This document shows, in pieces, positions 45,404 to 57,406 of a stretch of DNA of 64,000 bases. The stretch's first letter is position 1; each line of letters begins with the position of its first letter. Below the pieces are notes generated by a model. It saw only the letters and a program-made list of their open reading frames with translations, was not told where the DNA came from and ran no database searches. Origin of the DNA: Burkholderiaceae bacterium (GTDB lineage: Bacteria > Pseudomonadota > Gammaproteobacteria > Burkholderiales > Burkholderiaceae_C); contig JAUYTN010000010.1 in assembly GCA_030695205.1 (NCBI GenBank), positions 124,001-188,000 of the forward strand, in the 5' to 3' direction. The translations under genes and the position numbers were made by a program.

Positions 45404-46057
45404 ATGAACCTGTTTACTGAACGCGCACCCACCAAAAGCCTGGTGGCCGCATGCGCCGCCCTTGCCGTGCTGGCCAGCGGCTGCGCCAACATGTCCGACG
45501 CCCAACGCCACACCGCCATCGGTGCTGGTGTGGGTGCCTTGGCGGGGGTTGCCATTGGCGACAGCAAGAAGAGTGCTGCGGTCGGCGCTGGCCTGGGTGC
45601 GCTGGGCGGCTATGTGTGGTCGCGTCAGATGGCGGACAAAAAGGCCGTCATGGAGCAGGCCACCCGGGGCACCGGCGTGGATGTGGTGCAAACCGCCGAC
45701 AACCAACTCAAGCTCAACATTCCCAGCGACGTGTCGTTCGATTCCGGGCGTGCCGAGATTCGGGCGGGCCTGCGCCCTGTGCTCGACGCCTTTGCGCAAG
45801 GCCTGGGCAACCAGCCCAACATGGATGTGCGCGTGGTGGGCCACACCGACAGCACCGGCGGCGATGCCATCAACAACCCGTTGTCGGTCAACCGCGCGGC
45901 GGCCGTTCGCGACTACCTGACCTCGCGTGGGGTGGACGGCCGCCGCGTGCAAATTGACGGTCGGGGCTCGCGCGAGCCGGTGGCGGACAACCGCACCGAC
46001 GCGGGCCGGGCCGCCAATCGGCGGGTGGAAATCTTCCTGGCCGAACGCCAGCAATGA
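45404..46057 (+). CDS. OmpA-family lipoprotein with glycine-zipper
   Basis: 217 residues. Lipobox LASGC (Cys about 27); glycine-zipper region (AIGAGVGALAGVAIGDSKKSAAVGAGLGALGGYVW, described by its spaced glycines); C-terminal OmpA peptidoglycan-binding domain with SFDSGRAEI, VVGHTDSTGG, LSVNRAAAVRDYL, and DNRTDAGRAANRRVEIFL. Anchors the outer membrane to peptidoglycan (YiaD/PAL type). Divergent from the cNMP-binding gene; metH follows with its own leader. Confidence 0.92.
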   Translation: MNLFTERAPTKSLVAACAALAVLASGCANMSDAQRHTAIGAGVGALAGVAIGDSKKSAAVGAGLGALGGYVWSRQMADKKAVMEQATRGTGVDVVQTADNQLKLNIPSDVSFDSGRAEIRAGLRPVLDAFAQGLGNQPNMDVRVVGHTDSTGGDAINNPLSVNRAAAVRDYLTSRGVDGRRVQIDGRGSREPVADNRTDAGRAANRRVEIFLAERQQ

Positions 46058-46166
46058 AGTGAAGGGCAGGTCATGCCAGCTTTGTGGGGCATGCGATCCG
46101 TCGCTTGCATCGCCTGGTAATGCCTGCCAATGCAGGGTAAGGGGCAGCGGATAAACTCCGCAGCCT

Positions 46167-46256
46167 GCCCAAGGAGCGCTGCAGCAACCCACCCCGCCAA
46201 CACACCGGGGTTGTCAGGCTTGGGATGGCCCCGCCGCAACCAACCGCGCTCACCTG
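46167..46256 (+). promoter_or_regulatory. SAH riboswitch controlling metH (C-terminal half)
   Basis: P1 is CCCAAG (46168-46173) with CTTGGG (46219-46224). The conserved AGGAGCGCTGCA (46172-46183) starts the core; P2 is CAACCC (46185-46190) with GGGTTG (46208-46213), then CAGGCT. The pseudoknot is GAGCGC (46174-46179) with GCGCTC (46246-46251). All are signatures of the S-adenosylhomocysteine riboswitch. The 3' edge CTCACCTG (46249-46256) is also the exact complement of the metH ribosome site CAGGTGAG (46287-46294), so SAH binding would free translation. Confidence 0.9.
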
Positions 46257-46298
46257 TGGTGCCTCTGGGCACTGTTGTTGTTTTTCCAGGTGAGTTCG

Positions 46299-49124
<2,826 letters not shown>

Positions 49125-49161
49125 GCGCGGGCGCGCGCTTGCTTTTTTCGACCGTTTCGCC

Positions 49162-50616
49162 ATGAGTAACTTGCCGCACCCTGTCCAATCCGTCGGCTCA
49201 TCCGAGCACGCAGACCCGCCTGGCCAGCCCGGACCAGTGGTGGCAGCGGTGGAGGACGCCGACTGGCGCACCGTGCTGGAGGGCACGCCGCCGCACATTC
49301 TGGAAGCCGTGGGTGCCCTCGTGTCAGCGCACCGCGAGGCCATGGCCACGGTGTTTTACACCACCATGATGGCCGACTCGGAGGCCAGCAGCTTTCTCAG
49401 CCACGACGCCGTTCACACCCGCCTGCATGCGTCCATCCAGCGTTGGATGGACACCTTGTTTGGTGGCAACCACCGCCAGCACGCAGCCATGGCCGCCCTG
49501 CAACGGCAGGTGGGCGAGGTGCACGCGCGGGCGGAGATTCCGGTGCACTTGGTTTCGCGCGGCATGCGCTTGCTCAAGGTCCGCCTGTTTGACCTGTTGG
49601 TGCAGTCGGAGTTGGCGCGCCACGACTTGCTGGTGGCCGCGCAGTACGTCAGCAGCCTGATGGACCTGGCCTTTGCTGAAATGAGCAGCGCCTACGTGCA
49701 TTCCCACGAACAGGGCGCTCGCACCGACGAAATGTTTCGCATGGTGACGGCGGGCCAGCACGCGGCGCTGGAGCGCCACCGCCAACTCGCTGCCCTGACC
49801 GACTGGGAAAACAGCGTGCTGCGCGCCTTGGCCACGGGCGCACCGGTGGGGCACCTGCCCAGGTTGCGGTCGTCGGCGTTTGGGTTGTGGATGCAGCACA
49901 AGGCCCCGCTGATGTTTGAAGAGGCCAGAGAGATCGGCGGTGTGGCTCAGCACATTGACCGCCTAGACCACACCCTGCTGCCGCTGATTGCGGTGGACCA
50001 GGTGCAGGCCTTGGGCCAGCCCCGGCTCGCTGGGGCAGCGCAGTCTTTGCGAGAATTTCTGGCCGAGCTGGAAGAGTGCCGGTTTCTGGTCAACGCGATG
50101 TTCGACCGCCTGTCTGACCTGGAGGCGGGCCGCGATGTGCTGACCCAGCTCTACAACCGCCGTTTTTTGCCGACCATCATGCGCCGGGCGCTGTTGCTGG
50201 CGCGCCGCCACGAAAACGCCTTTGGGGTGCTGATGCTGGACGTGGACCACTTCAAGCGGGTCAACGACGACCATGGTCACGAGATAGGTGACCGCGTGCT
50301 GCAAAGCGTCGCCAGCTTGCTCATCAGCCACGGCCGGGCCAGCGATTTCTATTTCCGCTACGGTGGAGAAGAGTTTTTGGCCGTGCTCAACGAAGTGACC
50401 GAGGCAGACGCGATGGCCGTGGCCGACAAAATCCGCGCACGGGTCGAAGCGGCAGACATTTCGCTGGCCGAGGGAAAGACCATCCGTGTCACCATCAGCA
50501 TTGGTGTGGCGATGCACAACGGTCACCCGGATTACCGCCACCTCATCAACCGGGCGGACGAGGCGCTGTACGAGGCCAAACGCACCGGTCGCAACCGGGT
50601 GTGCCTGGCACCCTGA
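49162..50616 (+). CDS. Globin-coupled sensor diguanylate cyclase
   Basis: 484 residues from ATG 49162. The N-terminal part (about 40-200) fits a globin-coupled sensor: HARAEIPVHLVSRGMRLLKVRL holds the expected proximal His region. A helical middle domain follows. The C-terminal GGDEF domain has LTQLYNRRFL, DVDHFKRVND, and RYGGEEF with an inhibitory RASD site five residues before the active loop. It should make c-di-GMP in response to oxygen or another haem ligand (DosC/DgcO type). It follows metH by 37 bases but is probably functionally separate. Confidence 0.85.
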   Translation: MSNLPHPVQSVGSSEHADPPGQPGPVVAAVEDADWRTVLEGTPPHILEAVGALVSAHREAMATVFYTTMMADSEASSFLSHDAVHTRLHASIQRWMDTLFGGNHRQHAAMAALQRQVGEVHARAEIPVHLVSRGMRLLKVRLFDLLVQSELARHDLLVAAQYVSSLMDLAFAEMSSAYVHSHEQGARTDEMFRMVTAGQHAALERHRQLAALTDWENSVLRALATGAPVGHLPRLRSSAFGLWMQHKAPLMFEEAREIGGVAQHIDRLDHTLLPLIAVDQVQALGQPRLAGAAQSLREFLAELEECRFLVNAMFDRLSDLEAGRDVLTQLYNRRFLPTIMRRALLLARRHENAFGVLMLDVDHFKRVNDDHGHEIGDRVLQSVASLLISHGRASDFYFRYGGEEFLAVLNEVTEADAMAVADKIRARVEAADISLAEGKTIRVTISIGVAMHNGHPDYRHLINRADEALYEAKRTGRNRVCLAP

Positions 50617-50709
50617 TTCTTCGAGGCGGCCAGGCCGCAGGTCAGGCGGTGCAGTTGCAGCCCAGCCACCACTACCGCCACCCCAGGCGGCCCGGCGGCT
50701 AGGTACGCG

Positions 50710-51708
50710 TCACAACGGCTTGAAGCCACTGTCCTTGATGATTTTGGTCCAGGTGGCGCGGTAGGCGGCTTCGCGCTCGGCCAGTTGGGCGCCGCTCATG
50801 AAGCCCACCGTCAGCCCCATTGCGCCCAGGCGGTTTTTCACCTCGGGCAGGGCGATGGCGGTGGCCAGGGCGTTGGACAGACGGGTGAGTTCGGCTTTGG
50901 GTGTGGCGGCAGGTGCAAACAGGCCGTAGTAGGGCATGTCTTCCAGGCCGCCCATGCCCAGCTCGGAAAGGGTGGGTACGTCAGGCAGTGCGGCCTGGCG
51001 CTGGCCACCGAGCACCGCCACCACCCGCAGCTTGCCGGCTTTGTGGTTCTCCATGAAATCCGGCACCGAGCCCACGCCGGCGGCAATCTGGTTGCCCAGC
51101 ATGTCGCCCATCATGGGTGCGCTGCCTCGGTAGGGCGCTGCCACCAGGTCCAGCCCATGCTTCTGGCCAATCAGCCGCACCAGAAATTCGGGCGTGGAAG
51201 CAGGGGCCGGAATGCCCACCGCGCCTTTGCCCTGTCCTGCGCCCTTGACCCAGGCCACGTACTCGTTGAAGGACTTGGCGGGCGTGCCACCTGAGACGGC
51301 CAGGGCGTTCACGAAGGTCGCAAAGCCGGCCACGGGCACAAAGTCGGTGGCGGGGTTGAAGCCTGGGTTTTGCATAACCAGCGGCAGGATGGTGACGGTA
51401 TGGTCGTGGCTGACAAACAGGGTGTGACCATCGGCTGGCGCGGCTTTGAGGGCCTGTGCCGCGATCTGACCGCCAGCGCCCGGCTTGTTTTCTACGATGA
51501 CGGGTTGGCCCAGTGCGTCTTTCAGGTGCTCGCCCAGGATGCGTGCAATGGCATCGGTGCCACCACCGGCCGGAAACCCCACCAGCAGCTTGACGGGTTT
51601 GGCCGAGGTGGCCGTGGCCTGGGCATGTGCTTTGTCGGGTGCGCCGCCCAGGCCCATGGCCAGCAGCGCGGCTGCGGCCAGTGCCGCCCAGCCCAGCCTG
51701 CGCCGCAT
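50710..51708 (-). CDS. Bug-family tripartite tricarboxylate transporter substrate-binding protein
   Basis: About 332 residues from the ATG at 51708, where RRRLGWAALAAAALLAMGL starts a signal peptide ending KAHAQA. Mature protein: VKLLVGFPAGGGTDAIARIL, GQPVIVENKPGAGGQIAAQAL, and DGHTLFVSHDHTVTI, all Bug signatures. Periplasmic solute binder. No tctA/tctB membrane genes nearby, as is usual for the many orphan Bug genes of Burkholderiales. The start is uncertain: an ATG at 51801 has a better ribosome site (AAAGGG). Confidence 0.9.
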   Translation of the reverse strand: MRRRLGWAALAAAALLAMGLGGAPDKAHAQATATSAKPVKLLVGFPAGGGTDAIARILGEHLKDALGQPVIVENKPGAGGQIAAQALKAAPADGHTLFVSHDHTVTILPLVMQNPGFNPATDFVPVAGFATFVNALAVSGGTPAKSFNEYVAWVKGAGQGKGAVGIPAPASTPEFLVRLIGQKHGLDLVAAPYRGSAPMMGDMLGNQIAAGVGSVPDFMENHKAGKLRVVAVLGGQRQAALPDVPTLSELGMGGLEDMPYYGLFAPAATPKAELTRLSNALATAIALPEVKNRLGAMGLTVGFMSGAQLAEREAAYRATWTKIIKDSGFKPL

Positions 51709-51944
51709 GGTCTCGGAAACACCCTGGTGGGAGGGCATCGGAGAACGGGCATGGCCCAGATCGCGTGCGTGCGCGGGAATCGGGTGGTGGAGGTGGCCCA
51801 TGGGCAAACCCTTTCGGTGTGGATGAAAACGAAAACGATACCAGAGCCCGACCCTCACCAGCGCCTTCTGTCACCTTGGTGTGGGCACGGTGCGTGGTGG
51901 TGCAGACGGCAGTCCGGCAGTGCGGCAGGGAAGCCTGGCTGCGT

Positions 51945-53519
51945 TCAGGCCTGGCCTTGCAGACCGCGCCTGTATTGCAGGGCCTCGGCCAGGTGGCTGG
52001 TTTGGACATGGTCGGCCCCAGCGAGGTCGGCAACCGTGCGCGCTACCTTCATGGCGCGGTGGGTGCTGCGTGCCGACCAGCCCAGCCGGGTGGCCGCCTT
52101 GTGCAGGAATTGGCGCGCGCTGTCGTCCAGCCGCACATGGGTATCCAGACCGGCGCCTTGCAGCGCATGGTTGGTGTGTCCCTGTCGGTTGATGGCCATA
52201 GTTTGTGCCAAAAAAACCCGTTTTCGCACGTCCTGGCTGGATTCATTGCTATGGCTGGCCTGACCCGTGGACTGAGTGGATGCCAGCAGCTCGTGGGGTG
52301 GCAGGGCCGGCACATCCACATGCAAGTCAATGCGGTCCAGCAAGGGTCCGCTGATCTTGCCCTGGTAGCGGGAAATTTGGTCAGGGGTGTCGCGGCAGGC
52401 ACGGGTAGGGTGGCCCAGGTAGCCGCAGGGGCAGGGGTTCATGGCTGCGATGAGTTGAAACCTCGCTGGAAACTCGGTTTGCCTCGCCGCCCGTGCAATG
52501 CGGATGAGCCCAGTCTCCAGCGGCTCACGCAGGGCCTCCAGCGCGGCGCGGGGAAACTCGGGCAACTCGTCCAGAAACAGCACGCCGTGGTGGGCCAGCG
52601 AAATTTCGCCAGGCCGTGGTGGCGAGCCTCCACCCACCATGGCCACTGCGCTGGCGCTGTGGTGCGGAGCGACGGTGGGGCGTTGGCCCCACTGCGCCAG
52701 GGCAAACCGCCCCACCAGCGAGGCGATGGCGGCGCTCTCCAGTGCCTCGGTAGTGGTCATGGGTGGCAACAGGCCTGCAAAGCGGTGAGCCAGCATGCTT
52801 TTGCCCGACCCCGGTGGGCCGCTCATGAGCAGGCTGTGGCCGCCTGCAGCGGCAATTTCCAGCGCGCGGCGGGCACCCGCCTGGCCTTTGACATCGCGCA
52901 GATCCAGGTGGTGGGCCGGTGGCGGCGGTGCGCCAGGGGCCAGTGTGGCCCAGCCGTCGGCGTCGGCCGCGCCTTCGGGCCCGAGAGTTTCAGCAGGCGC
53001 GGGCCGAAAAGCGTTGACCACATCCAGCAGATGCCTGGCGCGCACCACTTTGGTGCCCGGTACCAGCGCAGCTTCTTCAGCGCTGCCGGGGGGCAGCACC
53101 AGGGTGTGGGTGGTGTTGCCGCTGTGGTGCACGCCCAGCGCCATGGCCAGGGCGCCGCGCACTGGTCGAAGTTCGCCGCTCAGGCTGAGCTCACCGGCAA
53201 ATTCGTGGCCCGCAAGGCGCTCGGTGTCGATCAGGCCACTCGCCGCCAGCAGCCCCAGGGCAATGGGCAGGTCAAAGCGGCCACCGTCCTTGGGCAAATC
53301 GGCCGGGGCCAGGTTGACCGTGATGCGCTTGTTGCTTGGAAACTCCAACCCACTGTTTTGCAGCGCACAGCGCACCCGCTCGCGCGCTTCCTTCACCTCG
53401 GTGTCTGCCAGACCCACCAAAGTGAAGCTGGGCAGGCCATTGGCCAGGTGCACCTCCACGCACACCGGCGGGGCTTCCAGACCCAGTAACGCACGGCTTT
53501 GGACCACGGACAGGCTCAT
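51945..53519 (-). CDS. comM: YifB/ComM family Mg-chelatase-like AAA+ ATPase
   Basis: 524 residues from MSLSVVQSRALLGLEAP. N-terminal Lon-like fold (VGLADTEVKEARERVR), Walker A GPPGSGKSMLAHR, HHGVLFLDELPEF (Walker B), NPCPCGYLGHPTRAC (zinc-like Cys), and a C-terminal helical part (LGWSARSTHRAMKVARTVADL). ComM is a helicase that helps branch migration in natural transformation. Single gene, divergent from glnK. Confidence 0.92.
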   Translation of the reverse strand: MSLSVVQSRALLGLEAPPVCVEVHLANGLPSFTLVGLADTEVKEARERVRCALQNSGLEFPSNKRITVNLAPADLPKDGGRFDLPIALGLLAASGLIDTERLAGHEFAGELSLSGELRPVRGALAMALGVHHSGNTTHTLVLPPGSAEEAALVPGTKVVRARHLLDVVNAFRPAPAETLGPEGAADADGWATLAPGAPPPPAHHLDLRDVKGQAGARRALEIAAAGGHSLLMSGPPGSGKSMLAHRFAGLLPPMTTTEALESAAIASLVGRFALAQWGQRPTVAPHHSASAVAMVGGGSPPRPGEISLAHHGVLFLDELPEFPRAALEALREPLETGLIRIARAARQTEFPARFQLIAAMNPCPCGYLGHPTRACRDTPDQISRYQGKISGPLLDRIDLHVDVPALPPHELLASTQSTGQASHSNESSQDVRKRVFLAQTMAINRQGHTNHALQGAGLDTHVRLDDSARQFLHKAATRLGWSARSTHRAMKVARTVADLAGADHVQTSHLAEALQYRRGLQGQA

Positions 53520-53562
53520 GGTGTCACTCCTTGCCGCGCCATCGGCAGGGTGGCTCGCCAAT

Positions 53563-53579
53563 CACACCAATTTGGTGCA
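53563..53579 (+). promoter_or_regulatory. NtrC-like binding site upstream of glnK
   Basis: CACACC, 5 bases, GGTGCA against the NtrC consensus TGCACC-N5-GGTGCA (10 of 12 fixed bases). It lies about 124 bases before the -24 element of glnK, a normal enhancer distance. Confidence 0.6.
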
Positions 53580-53702
53580 TTTATGGGGTGTGTGGGCACA
53601 AAACCGGGTGGCCCCTGCGCTTCAGAGCCCAGGCGGCCATGCCCAGGCGCCTGTCCACTGAGGCGTCCGGCCAGGCGGGTGGGTGGTGTGGGTGATGTGA
53701 GT

Positions 53703-53718
53703 TGGCACGGTCCGTGCT
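53703..53718 (+). promoter_or_regulatory. Sigma-54 promoter of glnK-amtB
   Basis: TGGCACG, 4 bases, GTGCT: one mismatch from consensus, with the -24 GG and -12 GC intact, 39 bases before the glnK start. Confidence 0.8.
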
Positions 53719-53744
53719 TGATGGTCGTCATCGTTTGACCCTGA

Positions 53745-54095
<351 letters not shown>

Positions 54096-54131
54096 CCCGC
54101 CCACCCAACACCGACTCAGAAAGACACCACC

Positions 54132-55580
54132 ATGAAAAAAATATTTGCCTCATTGGTGCTGGGCCTCGGCCTGGCCTTTGGCGGGGCGGGCATCCATGCC
54201 CAGACCGCGGCTCCTGCTGCAGATGCGCCCGCTGCCGTGACTGCGGCTGCTGACCCGGCCACTGCCACGCCCGCCTTGGCGGAAGCGCCAGCCGCCGCCG
54301 CTGCGGTTGCCGATGCAGCACCCGCCGCCGAAGCCGCCGCGCCCGAGCCCACCGTCAACAAAGGCGATGTGGCGTGGATGATGGTGGCCACCATCCTCGT
54401 GATTCTGATGGTCGTGCCCGGCCTCGCGCTGTTCTACGGCGGCCTGGTTCGCAGCAAAAACATGCTGTCGGTGCTGATGCAGGTCATGGTGGTGTTCTCG
54501 CTCATCACCGTGCTGTGGGCCACGTACGGCTACAGCCTGGCGTTCGGTGGGGAGGGCCTGATCATCGGCAACCTGGACAAGGTGTTCCTGAGCGGGGTGA
54601 CCATGGCATCGCTGGCTGACACGTTCACGCCCGAGGCCAAGATTCCCGAGTTCATCTTCATTGCCTTCCAGGCTACCTTTGCAGGCATCACCTGTGCGCT
54701 GATCGTCGGCTCCTTCGCCGAGCGCATGAAGTTCTCTGCCGTGCTGCTGTTCTCTGCCATCTGGTTCACCTTCAGCTACACCCCCATTGCCCACATGGTG
54801 TGGGGTGCTGGTGGTTACCTGCTCGACAAGGGTGCACTGGACTTCGCCGGCGGTACCGTCGTGCACATCAACGCGGCCATGGCCGGTCTGGTGGGTGCCT
54901 ACATGGTGGGCAAGCGCATTGGCTACGGCAAAGAGTCCATGGCACCCCACAGCCTGACGCTGACCATGGTGGGTGCTTCCCTGCTGTGGGTGGGCTGGTT
55001 CGGTTTCAACGCCGGTTCTGCCCTGGAAGCCAACGCCTCTGCCACGCTGGCCTTCATCAACACTTTGGTGGCCACCGCCGCTGCTGTTTTGGCCTGGTGT
55101 GTGGGTGAGGCGCTGGGCAAAGGAAAGGCCTCCATGCTGGGTGCGGCCTCGGGTGCAGTGGCCGGTTTGGTGGCCATCACGCCAGCCTGCGGTTCCGTTG
55201 GCCCCATGGGTGCCATCGTCATCGGTCTGGCCTCTGGTTTCCTGTGTCTGTGGGGTGTGGGCGGCCTGAAGAAAATGCTGGGTGCCGATGACTCGCTGGA
55301 TGTGTTCGGTGTGCACGGTGTGGGCGGCATTGTGGGTGCCCTCTTGGTGGGCGTGTTTGCTGCCCCCGGCCTGGGCGGCACGGGTGCCGACGACTTCAGC
55401 ATCGGCAGCCAGTTGCTGATCCAAGCCGAAGGCGTGGTGATCACCATGGTGTGGTCCAGCGTGGTGGCTTTCATTGCCTTCAAACTGGTGGACATGGTCA
55501 TTGGCCTGCGTGTCACCGAAGAGGAAGAACGCGAAGGTCTGGACATCTCCAGCCACGGTGAGACTGCCTACAGCCGCTGA
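54132..55580 (+). CDS. amtB: Ammonium transporter AmtB
   Basis: 482 residues. Signal peptide MKKIFASLVLGLGLAFGG, then an unusually long Ala/Pro-rich linker (about 28-75) before the 11-helix core. Core marks: ALFYGGLVRSKN, TFAGITCALIVGSFAER, DFAGGTVVHINAAMAGLVGA (first pore His), and DVFGVHGVGGIVGAL (second pore His). It lets ammonia into the cell under nitrogen limitation. A strong terminator follows at 55628-55670. Confidence 0.96.
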   Translation: MKKIFASLVLGLGLAFGGAGIHAQTAAPAADAPAAVTAAADPATATPALAEAPAAAAAVADAAPAAEAAAPEPTVNKGDVAWMMVATILVILMVVPGLALFYGGLVRSKNMLSVLMQVMVVFSLITVLWATYGYSLAFGGEGLIIGNLDKVFLSGVTMASLADTFTPEAKIPEFIFIAFQATFAGITCALIVGSFAERMKFSAVLLFSAIWFTFSYTPIAHMVWGAGGYLLDKGALDFAGGTVVHINAAMAGLVGAYMVGKRIGYGKESMAPHSLTLTMVGASLLWVGWFGFNAGSALEANASATLAFINTLVATAAAVLAWCVGEALGKGKASMLGAASGAVAGLVAITPACGSVGPMGAIVIGLASGFLCLWGVGGLKKMLGADDSLDVFGVHGVGGIVGALLVGVFAAPGLGGTGADDFSIGSQLLIQAEGVVITMVWSSVVAFIAFKLVDMVIGLRVTEEEEREGLDISSHGETAYSR

Positions 55581-55627
55581 TATCGGTAGGGGGTGCCCCG
55601 GCGCATCCCCTCTTTGTTGTCTTGTGA

Positions 55628-55670
55628 ATGAGCCCGTGGCTGTCAGCAGCCCCGGGCTCATTTTTCTTTG
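55628..55670 (+). terminator. Intrinsic terminator after amtB
   Basis: ATGAGCCCG pairs with CGGGCTCAT around an inner GGCTG/CAGCC hairpin, followed by TTTTTCTTT. Confidence 0.85.
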
Positions 55671-55731
55671 CCCGGCCAGCGGCTATAACTGGGACCATTC
55701 TCAACACACGGCAACCGACGGAGACACCGAC

Positions 55732-56154
55732 ATGGGCCCCACGCCAATGACCACACCACACCACACCCTGCCGCAGACAACGGAGGCGCTTGCCCCAGGG
55801 CGAAGAAGGTGGCGCATGGCGTGGGGGCTGGCGCTGGCCTTGGGTGTGGCGCTGCCCCACGGTGCGGCGCAGGCCGGATGGACCCAGCCCTTCGGCCTTG
55901 CATTCGGCCAGTCTGTCGCGTGGGCTGTGTCAGCCGCGCAGACCACAAAGACCGGCTCGGCGAAAGCCCCAGTGAAAGCGAAGGCAAAGGTCAAAGCGAA
56001 AAAAGTGAAACGCACCGCCACCAAAAAGACCGCCGCCGCTTCACTGCCAGAGCGCACGCCCAGTGGGGAGACCGTGGAGAACCGTGAGCGCCGCCTGACC
56101 CGGGAGTGCCGGGGGCGGCCCAACGCAGGAGCTTGTCTGGGGTATGCCCAATAG
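55732..56154 (+). CDS. Small secreted basic protein of unknown function
   Basis: 140 residues. A possible signal helix (RMAWGLALALGVALPHGAAQA, residues 28-48), a second weak hydrophobic stretch, then a Lys/Ala-rich low-complexity run (about 75-105) and a conserved-looking end RLTRECRGRPNAGACLGYAQ with two cysteines. The Lys-Ala repeats recall histone-like tails, but the signal suggests export. No family recognised. Base composition fits the genome. Confidence 0.55.
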   Translation: MGPTPMTTPHHTLPQTTEALAPGRRRWRMAWGLALALGVALPHGAAQAGWTQPFGLAFGQSVAWAVSAAQTTKTGSAKAPVKAKAKVKAKKVKRTATKKTAAASLPERTPSGETVENRERRLTRECRGRPNAGACLGYAQ

Positions 56155-56239
56155 GGAGGGCGTGCGTGCGCAATTTTCCGGGGCAGTGGTGTTCAAAAAA
56201 TTCATCGCGCACTGAAGGCGTGCTCGCTACCATGCGGGC

Positions 56240-57352
56240 ATGAACCACGCCCTCACCACCCACCTGGTCGAACCCATTGCCCGCGCCGCCGCCAGCGGCC
56301 AGGCGCTGCGCATCCGTGGAGGTGGCAGCAAAGATTTTTATGGCCTGCGGCTTGATGGCGATGTGCTGGACACCCGGGGCTACAGCGGCATCGTGGCTTA
56401 CGAGCCCACTGAGCTGGTGGTCACCGTGCGTGGCGGGACGCCACTGGCCGAGCTGGATGCCGTGCTGGCCGACAAAGGGCAAAGCCTGGCGTTCGAGCCA
56501 CCCCACTGGGGGGCGGCCACGGTCGGGGGCATGGTGGCGGTTGGCCTCAGCGGCCCCGCCAGGGCCAGCGTGGGGGCGGTGCGCGACTTTGTGCTGGGGG
56601 CCGTGGTGGTCAACGGCCGGGCCGAGGTGCTGACCTTTGGTGGGCAGGTCATGAAAAACGTTGCAGGCTATGACGTCAGCCGCATCATGGCCGGGGCCAT
56701 GGGCACGCTGGGCGTGCTGGCCGAGGTGTCGCTCAAGGTGCTGCCTGTGGCCCCCGCCCAAGCTACTTTGGCATTCGAAATGGACCAGGCGCAGGCGCTG
56801 GCCGCTCTCAACCGCTGGGGCGGGCAGCCGCTGCCGCTCAACGCCAGTTGCTGGGTGTCTGACCAGGGCCGGGCCATGTTGTATGTGCGGCTTCGGGGGG
56901 CGGTGGCGGCGGTGGAGTCTGCCTGCCGCAGCATGGGCGGCCAGGTGCTGGACGATGCCACGACGGCGCCCGACTGGGTGGCCTGCCGCGAGCAGCGCCT
57001 GCCGTTTTTTACTGCCCCGTCGCCTGATGCCTGTCTGTGGCGGGTATCGGTGCCGCAGACGACTCCGGTGCTGCCGCTGGCCGCTCAGGGCCCGGTTGAC
57101 CAACTGGTGGAGTGGCACGGTGCGCTGCGCTGGCTGTGGGCCCCTGCCCAGGTGGGTGCCGAGTTGCGCGCCGCTGCCCAGGCGGTGGGCGGGCATGCCA
57201 CCCTGTGGCGCGCACCCGCCGGGGTGGATAAGGCTGCACACGGCGTGTTTGCGCCGCTGTCCGGGCCTCAGTTGGCCATTCACCGCCGCCTGAAGGCCGA
57301 GTTCGACCCGGCTGGCATTTTCAACCCCGGGCGCCTGTACCCGGAGTTTTGA
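56240..57352 (+). CDS. glcE: Glycolate oxidase FAD-binding subunit GlcE
   Basis: 370 residues. FAD-binding PCMH fold: IRGGGSKDFYG, TVRGGTPLAELDAVLADKGQSLAFEPPHWG, ATVGGMVAVGLSGPARASVGAVRDFVLG, and GGQVMKNVAGYDVSRIMAGAMGTLG. It works with GlcD and GlcF to oxidise glycolate to glyoxylate. glcF follows after 54 bases. glcD, normally just before, is not in this window, so it must lie elsewhere or be replaced. Confidence 0.93.
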   Translation: MNHALTTHLVEPIARAAASGQALRIRGGGSKDFYGLRLDGDVLDTRGYSGIVAYEPTELVVTVRGGTPLAELDAVLADKGQSLAFEPPHWGAATVGGMVAVGLSGPARASVGAVRDFVLGAVVVNGRAEVLTFGGQVMKNVAGYDVSRIMAGAMGTLGVLAEVSLKVLPVAPAQATLAFEMDQAQALAALNRWGGQPLPLNASCWVSDQGRAMLYVRLRGAVAAVESACRSMGGQVLDDATTAPDWVACREQRLPFFTAPSPDACLWRVSVPQTTPVLPLAAQGPVDQLVEWHGALRWLWAPAQVGAELRAAAQAVGGHATLWRAPAGVDKAAHGVFAPLSGPQLAIHRRLKAEFDPAGIFNPGRLYPEF

Positions 57353-57406
57353 CCGCCTAACGTTGACCGCCGAGTTCTGCCCTCCCGACTGCGCACACCA
57401 CACCCC

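Noticed and set aside
50617..50709. Possible terminator between the convergent cyclase and Bug genes
   Set aside because: GC-rich inverted bits are present but no stem with a T-run on either strand.
52216..52256. TAGC-N19-TGCG match (minus strand) inside yifB/comM
   Set aside because: The segment encodes family-conserved residues (ESS..VR.RV), so it is probably chance and not an inserted copy.
54150..55661. 503-codon open frame opposite amtB
   Set aside because: His/Gln/Gly-rich antisense of a conserved membrane protein gene.
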